A DNA stretch of 64,000 nt from Notamacropus eugenii (GCF_028372415.1 NC_092877.1:247747010-247811009), one strand, 5' to 3'; counted from the first letter of the stretch, positions 46,365-59,470 are shown. Notes: generated by a model from the sequence alone, not told the origin. Numbers and translations are program-made.

Positions 46365-47265
46365 ATATATTAAAAAACTCTTAATCACTATTGATGAAAT
46401 AAACGCAAATTAAAATAACTCTGAGCTACTACATCACACATATCAGAGTAACTAATATGACAGAAAAGGAAAATGACAAATGTTAAAGAGGATGTGGGAA
46501 ATTTCAAACACAGATTGTGCTATCGATGAAGTTATATATTGATTTAACCATTCTGCTGAACAATTTGGAACTATACCCAATGCATGTCCTTTGACCAAGC
46601 AACACCACTACTAGGTCTCTATACCAAAGAGATAAAACATAAAGAAGAAAAGGACTTATTTGTACAAAATATTTAGCAAGTCTTTAATGGTGGCAAAGGA
46701 TTGGAAATTGAAGGGATGTCCATCAACTGGAGAATGACTGAAAATTTTTTTGTATATGATTTTGATAGAATAGTATTATGCTTTAAGGTGTGGTGCTTTC
46801 AGAAAAAAAACAAATAAATGTAGAAAGATTTACATGAACTTATGTAAGGTGAAATTAGCAGAACCAGGAGAGCATTCTATATAGTAACAGCAATATTGTA
46901 TGATGGTCTGCTATGTGTAACTTAGTTAATCTCAGGAATTCAATGATCCACAATAATTTTGCACCACTTATGTAGAAAGGTCCTATGCATCTAAAGAGAA
47001 AAAAAGGAGGTAGAACTTAAATGCAAGTCAAAAATGCTCTTTATTTACTTTATTTTTCTTTGTTTTTTTATATGTACAATTTTTCACACGATTACACCTG
47101 GAAATGTATTTTGCATGATTATATATGTTTAATCTATGTGAAATTGCTTGTATTCTCAATTTGGGGGGGAGAACGTAGGTCTCTAAATTTGAAAAATTAA
47201 GAATGTTAAAATTGTACATGTAATTGGCAAAGATAAAATATGAAATAAGTTTTTTTTTAAAAAAA
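46365..47265 (+). mobile_element. L1 ORF2 3' end and 3' UTR (right half of split L1)
   Basis: Begins with the duplicated ATATATTA, then AATCACTATTGATGAAATAA. It runs through the ORF2 C-terminal region (GAGGATGTGGGAAATTTCAAACAC; 'aagcaacaccactactaggtctctat'; 'gaaattagcagaaccaggagagcattctatatagtaacagcaatattg') and a 3' UTR to an A/T-rich end near 47,265. It is diverged, older than HAL1-D. With 43,251-43,511 it would make a ~1.1-kb internally deleted L1. Confidence 0.75.
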
Positions 47266-49725
47266 AAAGTAGATGCGTAGATGTGTTGTCTTATTTATCT
47301 CTGCATATTGTCCTTGACCCATCACAATGATTAACAAATGGTTTTTGAATGAATATCTATCAGGGGATAGCCAGGAACCAATAGGCTGATGCTATAAAGA
47401 ACGCAAGTGATTTATGCATCCCTGCTATTTAATTTCCCTCAATGTTTACCTTGAATTCATTGTTGTGGGGTTGCCTATATCTTCAATAGGTGAACTAGAT
47501 TTCCCTGGCAGGCCAATTCTATTCCTGCCTTAGATTACTGAGACATAATTTTATGATTGGCATTTATTTAGAGGCTGACCTAGCAGTGGGAGGGGGAGAG
47601 TAAAAAGGGTGAACCAGAGTATAGACATGAATAAGGCATGGGACAGGCAGTTTTATTCTCCCAAACCCCAACACACACATCAAAGGGAATGCTAAACAAC
47701 AGAGGATTATAGAATGAATAGAAAGTTAACAACTAGTGTTCAATTCTTTCTGGGGCATTTAACAACACGGCTGAACATAAACTAGTTCACATTTCATATT
47801 CCCTGAATACAACATGATCAATAATGAGTGAGACCTTCTATTTCTGGTGATTTTTCTCTCGATTGTTGTGCTGATGCTTCTGCTTCTGTAGGTGCTATTC
47901 CACTTCAACTGTTCTAGATAACCTACTGTTAATGTGTGCAGGAAAGGGAGATGATGTGTGCTGCTCTGCAACATCTCACGTTACCTCTGAAACAAAAGAA
48001 AGAAAACAAATAGCCACATTTCTGACAAAGTCTTGCCTAAGAGACAATGGTCAAATGAGTCTGCTCTCTGTGGGATAAAGGGCATAACCCATTTACCCTC
48101 TAAAGTTCAGATCATTATCTTTACAACTGGAGGCCATCTGGAAGAAGAGGCCTGATTAGGTACAATTTTTTTCTTAGTATACATAGAGTTCAAGCTCAGT
48201 ATCCAATGTAAAATTATGATCATATGCAAGAATGTTTTGTAACTGGTTTTAAGTGTGCTTGAGTGTCTTTATGTATGTGTGTTTGTGTCTGTAAGACACA
48301 TGAAAAATCAACAAAGGAATCTAACTCTCATTATAGAGTCCTAAACAGTACCAGTCACTGTAGATTTCTTCCTCCAGTCTGCTCTCGGTATGATTAGCAA
48401 TGATTAGCAAAATGATTTTTTAAATTCACAATGAAATCAATATACCTAGCAATATGCAGATTATAGTTTCATGACATTGATGTGTTATTACAATTAATAA
48501 TACCAATGATAATACTAACCAGTCACCTAAAAAGTGAAACAAAAATAGTTAAGTAATTCAAAAATCAAAATAAGAATTATATATTCTTAAAATCCTTTGT
48601 CATTCATTTATAGTTCTGCTAGAGAGGATACCATTATATCATTCTAAGCTTCTAAAAATTAAAGACATTTGTTTATATGTGTTTATTTTAAACAATATTT
48701 TAAAAGATATATCAATGTTTATTGTAGGGATACCCTATATTTTTTAGAAGAGAGACACAGTCTTCCCCAGGAAAGGCAAATATGTTAGTTTTAATTAAAA
48801 TCAGAGAAAATGCATCTTACAGGACCTGATTTTGAAATTGCTTAGGCATTCTTTTTAATATTAAATCAGTATGCAAAAGAAATCTTGGACTTAAGGAATA
48901 CAAGTGACCACATAGATGCTGCTTTCCTGAAAGATAAACTGTTTGCAAACTAGAGGAATACTTATAGTTTTAGAGAACAATCTCATCTTACAAATGAGGA
49001 GGAATATCATGGAATCGACATGCTAGGATAGCATTTAGGTTACTATATTTACTTTAAATGTAAGAAAGTAAAACATGCAACTCATTAAAAATATGAGTAC
49101 AAGGGTCTGCTTTGAATCAGTTCTACTTTACACATATACACAAACCACAGGAATTATTTTACTAACGTCATGGAGAAGTGAAGACCAAAAACTGAAAAAA
49201 GTCAATAGTGGTAACAATATTTAAAAATAGAAAAGTAAGCCTGAAGAAAATGCACATTTACACAATGCCAAAATTAAAAGCTGATGTGGTAACTAAGATT
49301 TTGAAACTGTCTTTGTTCTACAGAGCAAGAGAATACTAGGATAGTGAAAGAGGTGATACAATGTCTAGAAACTACTTCATTTGTAATTGAAATACTGTAA
49401 GATGAAATCAACAGCTATTTACCGAGGATCATCAGGTTTGAGCTGAAAAATAAATGGAATAACTATTCTCAATTAACTTGACTAGACTTTAATGTTTATT
49501 TACATATGAACAAGATAACAAGTTTTATTTATGAGTACTGATTTTTGAGTCAGAGACCTAAGATCTCTTCCAAGGTCTGGTCTTCAGCTTTTGAACATTA
49601 CTTACCCTCTATGCTTTGGTTTTTCATCTACCAAATGGAGATTTTTAAAATGCTACCAGAAATTTAGAAAGTTCTAATATATATTTGTAGTTTTAGTCAT
49701 AGATTGAATAGAGTCCTAAGTAATA
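47266..49725. other. No gene or clear repeat seen
   Basis: Unique-looking AT-rich sequence. The minus-strand frame 47,759-47,974 lacks any recognisable motif. No splice-site-bounded exon could be argued. Confidence 0.5.
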
Positions 49726-49728
49726 TGA

Positions 49729-49795
49729 ATGAAAAAGAGAGAAAGAAAGAGAGAGGCAGGAAGGAAGGAAGGAAGGAAGGAAGAGAGAGAGAGAA

Positions 49796-49848
<53 letters not shown>
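49729..49848. repeat. (GAAA)/(GGAA)/(GA)n purine microsatellite
   Basis: GAAA and AGGA units followed by about 22 GA repeats. Gives the Arg/Glu-only frame 49,729-49,932, which is not a gene. Confidence 0.95.
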
Positions 49849-49849
<1 letters not shown>

Positions 49850-49851
<2 letters not shown>

Positions 49852-50028
49852 TTTGAGTTAGAAGGGACCACAAAGACTATCAAGTTAGACCCATACTTGC
49901 TTAGAATCCTTTCTACTAAACCTTTCTGCTGAAAGATTATTATATTAAATATTAGCTGAATTTTTCCAGTGAGGAGAGCCCCACTACTTCCTAAAACAAT
50001 GCATTCTTATTTAGAACATTGTCTAGAA
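49850..50028 (+). repeat. Ancient interspersed repeat
   Basis: 'gagttagaagggaccacaaagactatcaagttagaccc' and 'cagtgaggagagccccactacttcc' match a widespread amniote repeat motif (gagttggaagggacc … gatggggaactcactacc). Family not resolved. Confidence 0.45.
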
Positions 50029-50029
50029 G

Positions 50030-50218
50030 GCAGCTAGGTGGTGAAGTAGATAGAGTTCTGCATCTGGGTTCAGATACATTCATCTTCCTAAGTTGAAATC
50101 TGGCCTCAAACACTTACTAACTATGTTAACCTGGGTAAGTCACTTCACCCTTTTTACCTCAGTTTTCTCATCTGTAAAATGAACTGAAAAAGGAAATGGC
50201 AAATGACTCTAGGATTTT
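50030..50218 (+). repeat. tRNA-headed CORE-SINE
   Basis: Head AGGCAGCTAGGTGGTGAAGT, 'gttgaaatctggcctcaaac' and core 'ctcagttttctcatctgtaaaatgaactg', then '..aaggaaatggcaaatgac'. Confidence 0.85.
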
Positions 50219-52370
50219 TCCTCAAATGATTAATCTTGGCTTTCTCTTGCACCAAGAGTTCCTAGGTCTGTCCATAATAAGCAAGCAGAATTAAATGTCT
50301 TATAACTTTTCTGCATGGCATCCCTTCAGATACATGAAGAGTGACATCATGTCTTTTGCCAAACCTTTTCTTCTTTAAGGTGAAAAGTCTCGGTTTCTAT
50401 GATTTTTGACTCATGTTATTCTCTTTCACCCTATGTGCTCTTGTCACCTGTAAATGGATCTTCTCCAAAATGGTACTCAATTTTAACAAATTATATATGT
50501 TATGACCAGTTTGAATCAAAAGGAACTATTGCTCTGCTCATTCTGCATACTTTACTTTTCTTAATTGGTCTTGGATAACATTAGTTTGTTGTTTTGTGTC
50601 TTTTTTGTCTGTTGCTACTGTAGATCATTCATTTGAATCACACTGAATTTTCACTTTCCTAAACTCCTCCACATCTTTTCCACAGAAACTAATGTCAAAT
50701 AATTTCTGTCCTATTTAGGCATGTGAAACTGATTACTTGAAACAAAGTTTAGATATTAATTTTATTCCTATTAAATTTCATATTACTTTACTTTTCTCTT
50801 TGAGGCTTGCCAAGATACTTTTGAACACTGCCTTTGTCATCAGTTTGACTATGTCTTTTCCTCACTACAGGTAACTGTTATAGGAAAATTTGATAAGCAT
50901 GCTAATTGTGCTCTTTTCTAAATCATAAGCAAAATGGTCTAACTGTGTAGCTTTAAGAACAAATTCAGAAATAACTCAATTATAGTAAACCCCCTCCATG
51001 TCAATACCTATACACTTTGGATTTGGTCATACTAACAATCCCATCATTTATCTGTATTATCATTTCTATTTTGTCAATGACAACAGTAATGTATATCAAT
51101 CTTTGTCAAAAGTTTAACATAAGTTTGTGCATCTACCATCTGGGACAATGGAGAAGTTATAAGATTTACCTATAATTATATATTTAGGACATGTCAAAAA
51201 TGACACTTAAATTCATGTTACTTTGACTCCAAGAGTAGTTTTTATCTACCACCATATTTCTGTACATGACATAAAGTAGTATTATTTTTATATGGATTTG
51301 TTTAATACACCACACTATGATAAATAAATATGCAACATAAGATGATATATAGTAATGATATGATCTTGTTGTAATAGAATACTAAGTAACATATTTAAAG
51401 TTATATAACATGATGGCATACAAATTGGTGAAATGTTAATGGCATAGTTTAACATGAAATTTAAGGACAGGAACACCTGGGCTCAAATGACACCTATGAA
51501 GATTTTTAACTATACCACATGTTAAGCTGCCTAACTTCTCAATGTCTCTGGCAATGTTCTAAGACTTAAGTTGCAGAATATTTTTTTTGCACAAAAATAA
51601 AAAAAAAAACAAAAACGTTTTTTGTTGTCAAGGTTCTTGCTGCTGTTGTAGTAAGCTACATCTTAGGAAGACTACCAATAAAAATAAAAGTATGAAACAA
51701 AAGTACTTTACTTTATAAAAAGTAGTATTCTAAATGGCATTGGCTTGAATTTGGAAAAAGAATTAGTACATGTAGATGGCAAATCCCATTTAAGCTCAAA
51801 TAGTGTCATAAGATTCATAATCAAAATTTTTGTTAGAGAAAGTTGAAAACAACTTTTGTGAAGTTTCCATTTTGTTATTAACTAGTTATGTGACCAAGTA
51901 CAAGACACTTGAACAGCTGAAACTCTGGACTTCAAACTCCCTGTCTATAAAATTAAACCTGATTAAGCAATCAGTCTAACGTATACAGATATAGTTCAGT
52001 GCAAATGAGACAAAATCTGTATGTCGATCATTACTTATGTATCTATCATAGGGAGCTGTTAAGCATTTTGAATTTTCAACTCAAAGCACTAAAAGAACAA
52101 TATTCCATAATAAAAAGAACTATGAGTTACAAATAAGAAAACCCAGGTATGAGTCCCAAATATAACATGTATGTACTGAGTTACAATAGGCTTTTTCTGA
52201 GCCTCTCTGAAGGTCAGATTCAAAGGTTTGAATGAGAATGACAATGATACATGCTCTGTGTTCCATAGAGGGCTGCTATGAATAAAATGTGATTTTAACC
52301 TTCAACTGCTAAAGAAAAGTAAATTAAATGTTATGATCACCACCACTGCTAGTACAAAGACAATCCCCAC
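50219..52370. other. No gene; two possible MIR relics
   Basis: 51,460-51,560 and 52,110-52,290 contain MIR-like phrases ('acctgggctcaaatgaca', 'acccaggtatgagtccc'). Otherwise unique. A short A-rich run lies at 51,593-51,612. Confidence 0.45.
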
Positions 52371-52385
52371 CTACTACTACTACTG

Positions 52386-52422
<37 letters not shown>

Positions 52423-52465
52423 AACTATTAATGCTACAACTACTGCTGCTATTGCTGCTATTACT
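52371..52465. repeat. (CTA)n trinucleotide microsatellite
   Basis: About 17 TAC/CTA units with GCT interruptions, followed by a decayed CTGCTATTG section. Confidence 0.93.
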
Positions 52466-53780
52466 ATGACTATCCAATTATCATCATTTTTACATGAAGT
52501 TCAGAAAGAAATGAACAAGGGACAGGATGTTATCCCATTATTACTCCTTTTTATTTGACATTTTTTAAACTAATGGATAAAATTACTTTGGGGGGTAATT
52601 ATTAGAAGGTAACCTCATAGCTCAATGCCGTTTGAAGGCATTCTCAATACTAATCTAGTAATACACAGGACAACAAAGATGACATGTATCTTCTCATCTT
52701 CTCATGTAAATATGATATCCTTAGTCAGGACTCTGTACTTTGAAAGCTTTTCATTTTGTGTATCTTAGAAATTATGAGTGTTAGCAGAAATGGGTTAGAA
52801 AATACCTTCATTTTGAGAAAACTAATTAGAATATTATTCTAATGCTGAATAAATAAATATCATCATCACCATCATTATAATCAAATCACAAGTTTATAAA
52901 TATCAGTCTAGAGCTAGAAGAAATCTCCTTCAATGTCACCCAGACCATTAATTTCCAAATTCTAAAGAAGTATGCCTAGTTATTTGGTATGAATCCACTG
53001 AAAATCTACAATTGCCAAGTTCAGAAAAAGAAACAGAAGCTATGGTTTCATGGACTATCATATGATTTTAATGATTTCAATTAATGTCAACCTCCACTCC
53101 TAAATTTTGCCAATGATTGCCCAACATGAGATAGTTTATGCTTAACAGAGAAAAATTATTTTACAAAAATTACTAGTCAGAAATTGGTTGCAAGACCACA
53201 AACATTTTATAGCTTGAAAATAAGGGCTAAGCTTTCTGAAAATATAATTATGTCTTTTTCTGGTAGCTTTACAACTATGCAGTAATTTGATTTAGTTTTC
53301 TCTGGAAACTAAAATCAAGGCTATCTTTTCTTTCAGACTTCGAAATGAATGTTCATATGGAAGTCAATTTCTCAAAAATTCATTGAAAATTTCAACAACA
53401 TAATAGTAATAATAGCAACAATAACACATATTTTGGTTATACTTTATAGTTTACAAAGGACTTAGCTTATAATAACCCTATGTGGAAGTTAGTATAAATA
53501 CTTTTTTTTCCCAAATATACTTGAGTGAATAAAGCTAAGAGATTGAATTTGTTCCATGGTCATAAGTTTATTAAATATAAGAGTGAGCATTTCAAACAAG
53601 ATAACCTGGTTCATACTCTAGCTTTATTAACCCCATTATCCCATGCAACATGCTAAACCTGACTATAATATTTCCATGAAATTGTCATTTTATCTATGTA
53701 ATTCTTCCTTTGGTTCAGATCAGATCCATGCACATTTTCTCTGTTGTGATATTCTATTTCATTTTCTTCCTTAAATTCTT
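52466..53780. other. No gene; faint MIR-like traces
   Basis: 52,890-52,990 ('tcagtctagagctagaagaaatctccttcaatg') resembles a MIR-type repeat on the plus strand. (CATCAT/AATAAT)-type short runs occur at 52,858-52,875 and 53,400-53,425. Confidence 0.45.
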
Positions 53781-53784
53781 TAAA

Positions 53785-53962
53785 GGGTTAAAGCCAACTT
53801 CCTTTTCCAACTCATTTTACAAATGTGGAAAATGAGGCAAATAGGGTTAGGTGACTTTCCTAGTGTTACATAAGTATCTGAGGTCAGATTTGAAGTTAGG
53901 AAGGTGAGACTTCCTGACTCCAGGCCCAGCACTTTATCCACTACATTACCTATCTACTCTTC
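53785..53962 (-). repeat. tRNA-headed CORE-SINE
   Basis: Minus strand: 'gtaatgtagtggataaagtgctgggcctggagtcaggaag…' with core 'cctcattttccacatttgtaaaatgagttgg'. The plus-strand frame 53,904-54,086 begins inside it and is not a gene. Confidence 0.85.
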
Positions 53963-54129
53963 CTTTATGATTTTTTGTTTTAACTCTTGTGAGGGGTTAT
54001 TGATATCGGTGAAAATGCTCTTCAATAATCTCTGGTTAGATGCAATCAATCCAATGAAATCTTTAGCATATCAAGAACAAAAATAGAAAGGATAGTCAAT
54101 ACATGGACAATGTTTTTTAGGTTTAAAAA

Positions 54130-54265
54130 ATTTACAGCATCTCAATTTAATCTTTTGGGAAACAGATATAATGTAGTTTCATGATTTACTAATGCTCACA
54201 TAGCTAGTATCAGAGCCAAGATTTCCTGTCTCTAAGTCTAATGCTCTTTTTCTTCTACATCATCC
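54130..54265 (-). repeat. MIR-like relic
   Basis: Contains reversed MIR phrases ('catagctagtatcagagccaagatttcctgtctctaagtctaatgctctttttc'). Confidence 0.6.
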
Positions 54266-56005
54266 TGTGAAACAAAAAGAAAACCACTGGAATGAAATAG
54301 TTAGATTTCACTAAACATTTTATTCATTCTTGCCAGTGAATCATTTCCTTTTGTGAAAGTAAGGTTAATAAACCATACAATTTTGAATAGTGTATCTTAT
54401 TTTCATTTATTTATTCATTGCACAAATGAGATGTGCAAGCTTTTCTTGATGAAAAGTTATTTTTGTGGCTATTAAGGATTTTATCATTTTAGCTAAAGAC
54501 AGCTCCTTAACCATATGTAGAAAATCAGCTGTCTCCTTGCATTCTCAAGTTTCCTGAGAACGTTAAGTGTTATCTATTTCTCCTGCCTTAGAATAAAGGA
54601 AAATATGAATTTAAGATTTAAAAGACATCAAACCAAAGAAAAATCAAAAGTATTATTTTCATGTAGTCTTATTTTTTATTTCTCTTAATGATACATGGAT
54701 ATAGTATTGAAAGTCTCATTAATGTGCTATTCTAGACTTCTCAAACTCCAGTATTATGGTGTAGCATCATCCAAAGCAATTAAAGTATCACTTCTCTTAC
54801 CCAGATTGAATAATTAGATGGCTTCTTGATCCCTTCCAACTCAAGACTATGAACCTAAATAGAAATCCTGGAACCTTCAGTAATCATGAAAATATTGAGA
54901 TAAAAAAGTGACTATTTTAATAAATGTATTTAAGTTTTTATTTAAAATACAAATGACAAAGGAAATTGGAAGTAGGCAAAAAGTAAGTATTGAGAACTGC
55001 TAACTCGCCCTATCATATATGTAAATAAAAATATACAAATAGATATAGTGAGTTCCCTGTAGTTAACAGTGGGGAAACATTTAACATTGTTTAACATTGT
55101 TCCTAAGAAAACACTGATATCCTATTGCGAATCATATAATTCTTAATGCACACATATATATGTACACTGAAATTATCTGAGTCCTGTACTGAATATCTGC
55201 AAACTGTGATCAACTAATTTCCTCAAATAATTCAGGATTATGACAGTATCTCCATGGATTCTTCTTCACTGTCCCAAATATCTTAATGAAATTCCAATGC
55301 AACAAAGCCTGCCCCAGTTATAAATTGTAGAAGAGCCTTGGTCGCACAAGCTATTTGTACTATAGATAATCCCTCTGATACGAATGTGTTATCATTTGAG
55401 TGAGGCCAATTATTATGGTGCCCTCAAAGAAAAAGAATTCTCTTCCATTCTTTTCCAATTTACTTTAAGAAGGGTAAAGTGACTAATAGTCTACAGATTT
55501 CTAACTATGTGAACTGATTTTTTACTGGATACTGGTCCATTATGTTTGCAGAGTATACAACTCAAAGGATTATGATAACTGATGTTTGTAGGCCCTGGTG
55601 ATTCCGTAAACAAGTTTTCTTAACCTGAAATGCATGAGCTTTTTTTGGCAATATTTTGATAAATATATTTCAATACAATTGATTTCCTTTGTAACCTTAT
55701 GTATTTTACTTTATTCATTTAAATTTGAAGGAACACATAGGCTTCACCAAACTAATTAATGCACCCATGACTCAAGAAGAAAATATTTTATCTTGCTGTA
55801 CAAGTTATTGAAAAGGAGACAGGAAAAATAACCTTTTTAGAGAATAGAGCAGAGGGAAGAAGGATGAGTAAAAAAGATCAGATGAATTTTGACACATTAT
55901 TATGTAATAGGAGATAATTAAAGTTGAAGGGTAAAAGTAATTAAAACTAAGCTTAGAGTTATGTGAGACATAAGAAAATGAGCAAAATCTGAGATGAATC
56001 CCATG
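54266..56005. other. No gene recognised
   Basis: Unique AT-rich DNA. 55,077-55,105 has a small tandem TTTAACATTG duplication. No supported coding sequence. Confidence 0.5.
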
Positions 56006-56007
56006 AT

Positions 56008-56222
56008 CTCATCTGACATTTTCTTAGCAAAGATATTGGAATGGTTCATGATTTTCTTTTCCAGATCATTTTACAGATGAGGAAACTGAAGCAAGCAAGT
56101 TTAAGTGACTTCCTCAGCATTAAACAGGTAGTAAGTATCTGAGGTCAGATTTGAACTCAGGAAAATGAATCTTCCTGATAACAATGACAACCCGCTATCC
56201 GTCAGGCCATATACCTGAATGA
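56008..56222 (-). repeat. tRNA-headed CORE-SINE
   Basis: Plus-strand reading 'tccagatcattttacagatgaggaaactgaagc…aagtgacttcctcag…gtaagtatctgaggtcagatttgaactcagg' is the reversed SINE core and B-box. The minus frame 56,101-56,355 crosses it and is not a gene. Confidence 0.8.
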
Positions 56223-57335
56223 ATAGGATCAAAATGAAGCCAAAGTGATAAAATAGGAAGAGAAAAATTTCATATCCAGATAAGGATAGGGGAGTGAAAA
56301 GGTCCCTCTGTTCTCTTTGTAACCTGGTGAGAAGAGGAAGCTTGAGATTAAACAATTGAACATGATTCTTAAATCTCAGTACCTAGTATTTCAAAATTTA
56401 TAAAATGGAAGTTAAAGAAATAAGTATATTATATTTCATTAAAATAAAGAAATATTAATTCATTTCTATACTTTCCTACTTGTGACAAAAATCTTTGTAA
56501 TTATAATCCATAATTGGTGCAAGCATACTTTTAAATATTCTGACAATACAAAATGAATTCATCTAATAAAAATTAAACAATAGCTCAAGAATAGTTCATT
56601 TTGTTTTTAATTTCAAAGACTAATGTATGGGCAACCTTTGATATTTTTATAAGGGGAACATATCTTTCAGTGTCTTTCATTGTAACATTTGTATAATATA
56701 GTTTAAAATAGAAATATTAATGTACTCATTTGAAACCATTTCCTCTTTTCATTACATTCATTGTTATGGGACAATATTAATTTAGTGTCATTCAGTTATC
56801 ATTACAATATTGAGAATGAAATGGAAAGATTAGGCTTATAATACTTGTAGTTTGTCAAAGAAAATACACTTTGCTATGAGGAATTTTGCACTATCTTTCT
56901 ATAGCTTACTGCACCACACAGACAAATGGCATGAATTGAAAGTCAATCAAATTAATATTGAGAAATATAAGCTGTTATGTATTAGAGTTCACTGTCTTCT
57001 GTTTTTTCCAGTGAATTAATATTTTCATTTTGATGTCTCATTCTCAAAGATCTTTGGCAGGAAATAATACCATATGAATTTTATTTTTCTCACATACATG
57101 GAAGAGGCACTCATTTTTTGCATGATCTACACTATGATCAAATGGATATTCAAGTTAATGCTTCATCTTTTCTTACCAGCCATAACGTTAGTCAGTTTAA
57201 GTTGAAAAATACCATTGACTTTTTAGAATGTCTACCTCCCTGAATACAAAGGCAATAGCTACAGCAATAAATAGAAGTCTGATTTTTATAGTACACCACA
57301 GAAGGAAATCTTGTCTCCTCTTTTCTCTTGTAAAA
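56223..57335. other. No gene recognised
   Basis: AT-rich unique sequence without motif. Confidence 0.5.
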
Positions 57336-57344
57336 ATGGTTTCC

Positions 57345-57630
<286 letters not shown>

Positions 57631-57939
57631 TTTTTTTACCTCATGGAGAAGTATATAACATAATTTGTACTTAATTATTTGCTTAATTTTTTCCCTTATG
57701 ATAAAGTATATGGAATAACAGAGGCAATCTAGACAAATTGCTTAATTTGTTTACGTTCATTTTTAATAATATTGACAATAACGTTAAATACTCAATGCTC
57801 AAATAAATTTGTGATCTTAGTGATTTTGACATTGTCTCCAGTCAAACAAGTTGAAAGTCATCCATATCTATCTAATCTGTGTGTCTTCCATAAGTGTGCC
57901 CTTGCAGAGATACACAATATCCTGGAGGCCTTCTTCTCT

Positions 57940-58900
57940 TTTGTGTTCATCCTTCTTTGCTGAAGAAGACCATGCCATCAGAACAATGATGACATGACTT
58001 GCACTTGAATTTGTTTTGAGTGAGAGAGAGCTGTGCAAGTCATTAGCCTCACTTCTTTTCCAGAACCATCTGAATCCAGTGACGAGGTATATATCAGGAT
58101 GACTGGAGATGACCCAGGATGCACTGGGAGACCTTGGGCTCTTTAGGCCAAGGTCTTTGCAGGTACTTCCTTAGGGTGTGGCAATGCCCATTGAATAAGC
58201 CTGTTTAAAAAGTAGCCAGGGCATGACTTCTTTAAAAAGTCCAAGAAAAAGTAAAAAGGAAGACATCAGCCTGGGTGTGAGACAGTAACAGTTAGTATTA
58301 ATGATCACTCTAAAGCAGGAAAGGAAAGGAAAGGAAAGGAAAGGAAAGGAAAGGAAAGGAAAGGAAAGGAAAGGAAAGGAAAGGAAAGGAAAGGAAAGGA
58401 AAGGAAAGGAAAGGAAAGGAAAGGAAAGGAAAGGAAAGGAAAGGAAAGGAAAGGAAAGGAAAGGAAAGGAAAGGAAAGGAAAGGAAAGGAAAGGAAAGGA
58501 AAGGAAAGGGAAGGGAAGGGAAGGGAAGGGAAGGGAAGGGAAGGGAAGGGAAGGGAAGGGAAGGGAAGGGAAGGGAAGGAAAGGAAAGGAAAGGAAAGGA
58601 AAGGAAAGGAAAGGAAAGGAAAGGTGCCATCCAAATTTACCTTCCTTTGGAGAAGAAAGAAGAAGGGGAAGGGGAGACAGACAGGAGAGGAGGAGTTGAG
58701 TTACCCAGCTAGCTGCGTCCCCATTCAGCCAGCTGTGTCTACTCACAATATTGTGTTCGTCCTTCTTTGCCAAAGAAGAAGACCATGCCATCAGAGAAAT
58801 GATGGCCTGACTTGCACTTGACTTTGTTTTGAATGAGGGAGGGCTGTGCAGGTCACCAGCCTCACTTCTCCTCCAGAGCAATCTGAATCCAGTGACCAGA
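57940..58900 (-). mobile_element. RTE-type tail element with two tail copies and expanded internal repeat
   Basis: On the minus strand: first tail (58,900-58,745), then 'acaatattgtgagtagacac…', a pyrimidine tract and 'ggaaggtaaatttggatggcacc' (58,622). A pentanucleotide array (58,624-58,316) follows, then a body homologous to 20,330-20,500, and a second tail (58,100-57,945) ending GAACAC. Compared with the 20.1-kb copy, the segment corresponding to about 20,150-20,330 is replaced by the array. The 236-codon minus frame 58,171-58,881 is a translation of this element, not a host gene. Confidence 0.6.
58316..58624. repeat. (GGAAA)n/(GGGAA)n pentanucleotide array, ~310 bp
   Basis: Plus strand: about 38 GGAAA units, then about 13 GGGAA units (58,506-58,578), then about 9 GGAAA units. 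It gives KERKG frames on plus and FLSFP/SLPFP frames on minus. The interruption block is homogeneous GGGAA, so a variant unit has itself expanded. Confidence 0.97.
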
Positions 58901-59470
58901 TTTTTCTTTTCTTGGCCTCTTCTCTTTTACTGACGTAGCCATGACACCAATGGAATATTTTGCTTATCTGCTTTTCATCCTTTACTATGTCACCATTCTA
59001 TCTCTAGATCTTTCATTACATATTTTACACTGTTCTTTTAATTTTTTTTCTAATTTATTAATTGGTTATATTTCACAGATTGTCCATATCTTCCTGTCCA
59101 CCTCTGTGGTTCTCTTTTTAAAAAATTTGGAGACAGCTCTACTCCATGAGACAACATTATTGATAATTCAGACACACATCCTCATATGGATTGATCATGA
59201 ACCTGATTTTCTCATTGTATAATCTTGAGAGATGATAAATTGTATCAAGACTCAATGACTACTTTTCAAGCCATCAGAATTCTACTTCAGTACATTCTAT
59301 TGGGATACTTGTATTTTTCTTTCACTCAGAAATTTGCAACTGTCATTATGATATTTCTACGTTTTTATTTTAAGATTTTCTTTCATGAGAGGATTTGTGG
59401 ATTCTTTCTTCATTCATTTTGGCCTCTGCTAATAGAAATAGGCTTTTCTTCTTGGTCATTAATTTCAGAT
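58901..59470. other. No gene recognised
   Basis: Two open frames (58,941-59,222 and 59,225-59,476) have hydrophobic Phe/Leu/Ile-rich sequence reflecting AT-rich composition. There is no family match or splice evidence. Confidence 0.45.

Noticed and set aside
49729..49932. Arg/Glu-rich 67-codon frame
   Set aside because: Purine microsatellite translation.
58171..58881. 236-codon minus-strand open frame, the longest in the window, with FLSFP/SLPFP repeats
   Set aside because: A translation of the GGAAA/GGGAA array within an RTE-type tail element; all pentanucleotide frames stay open because the unit contains no stop.
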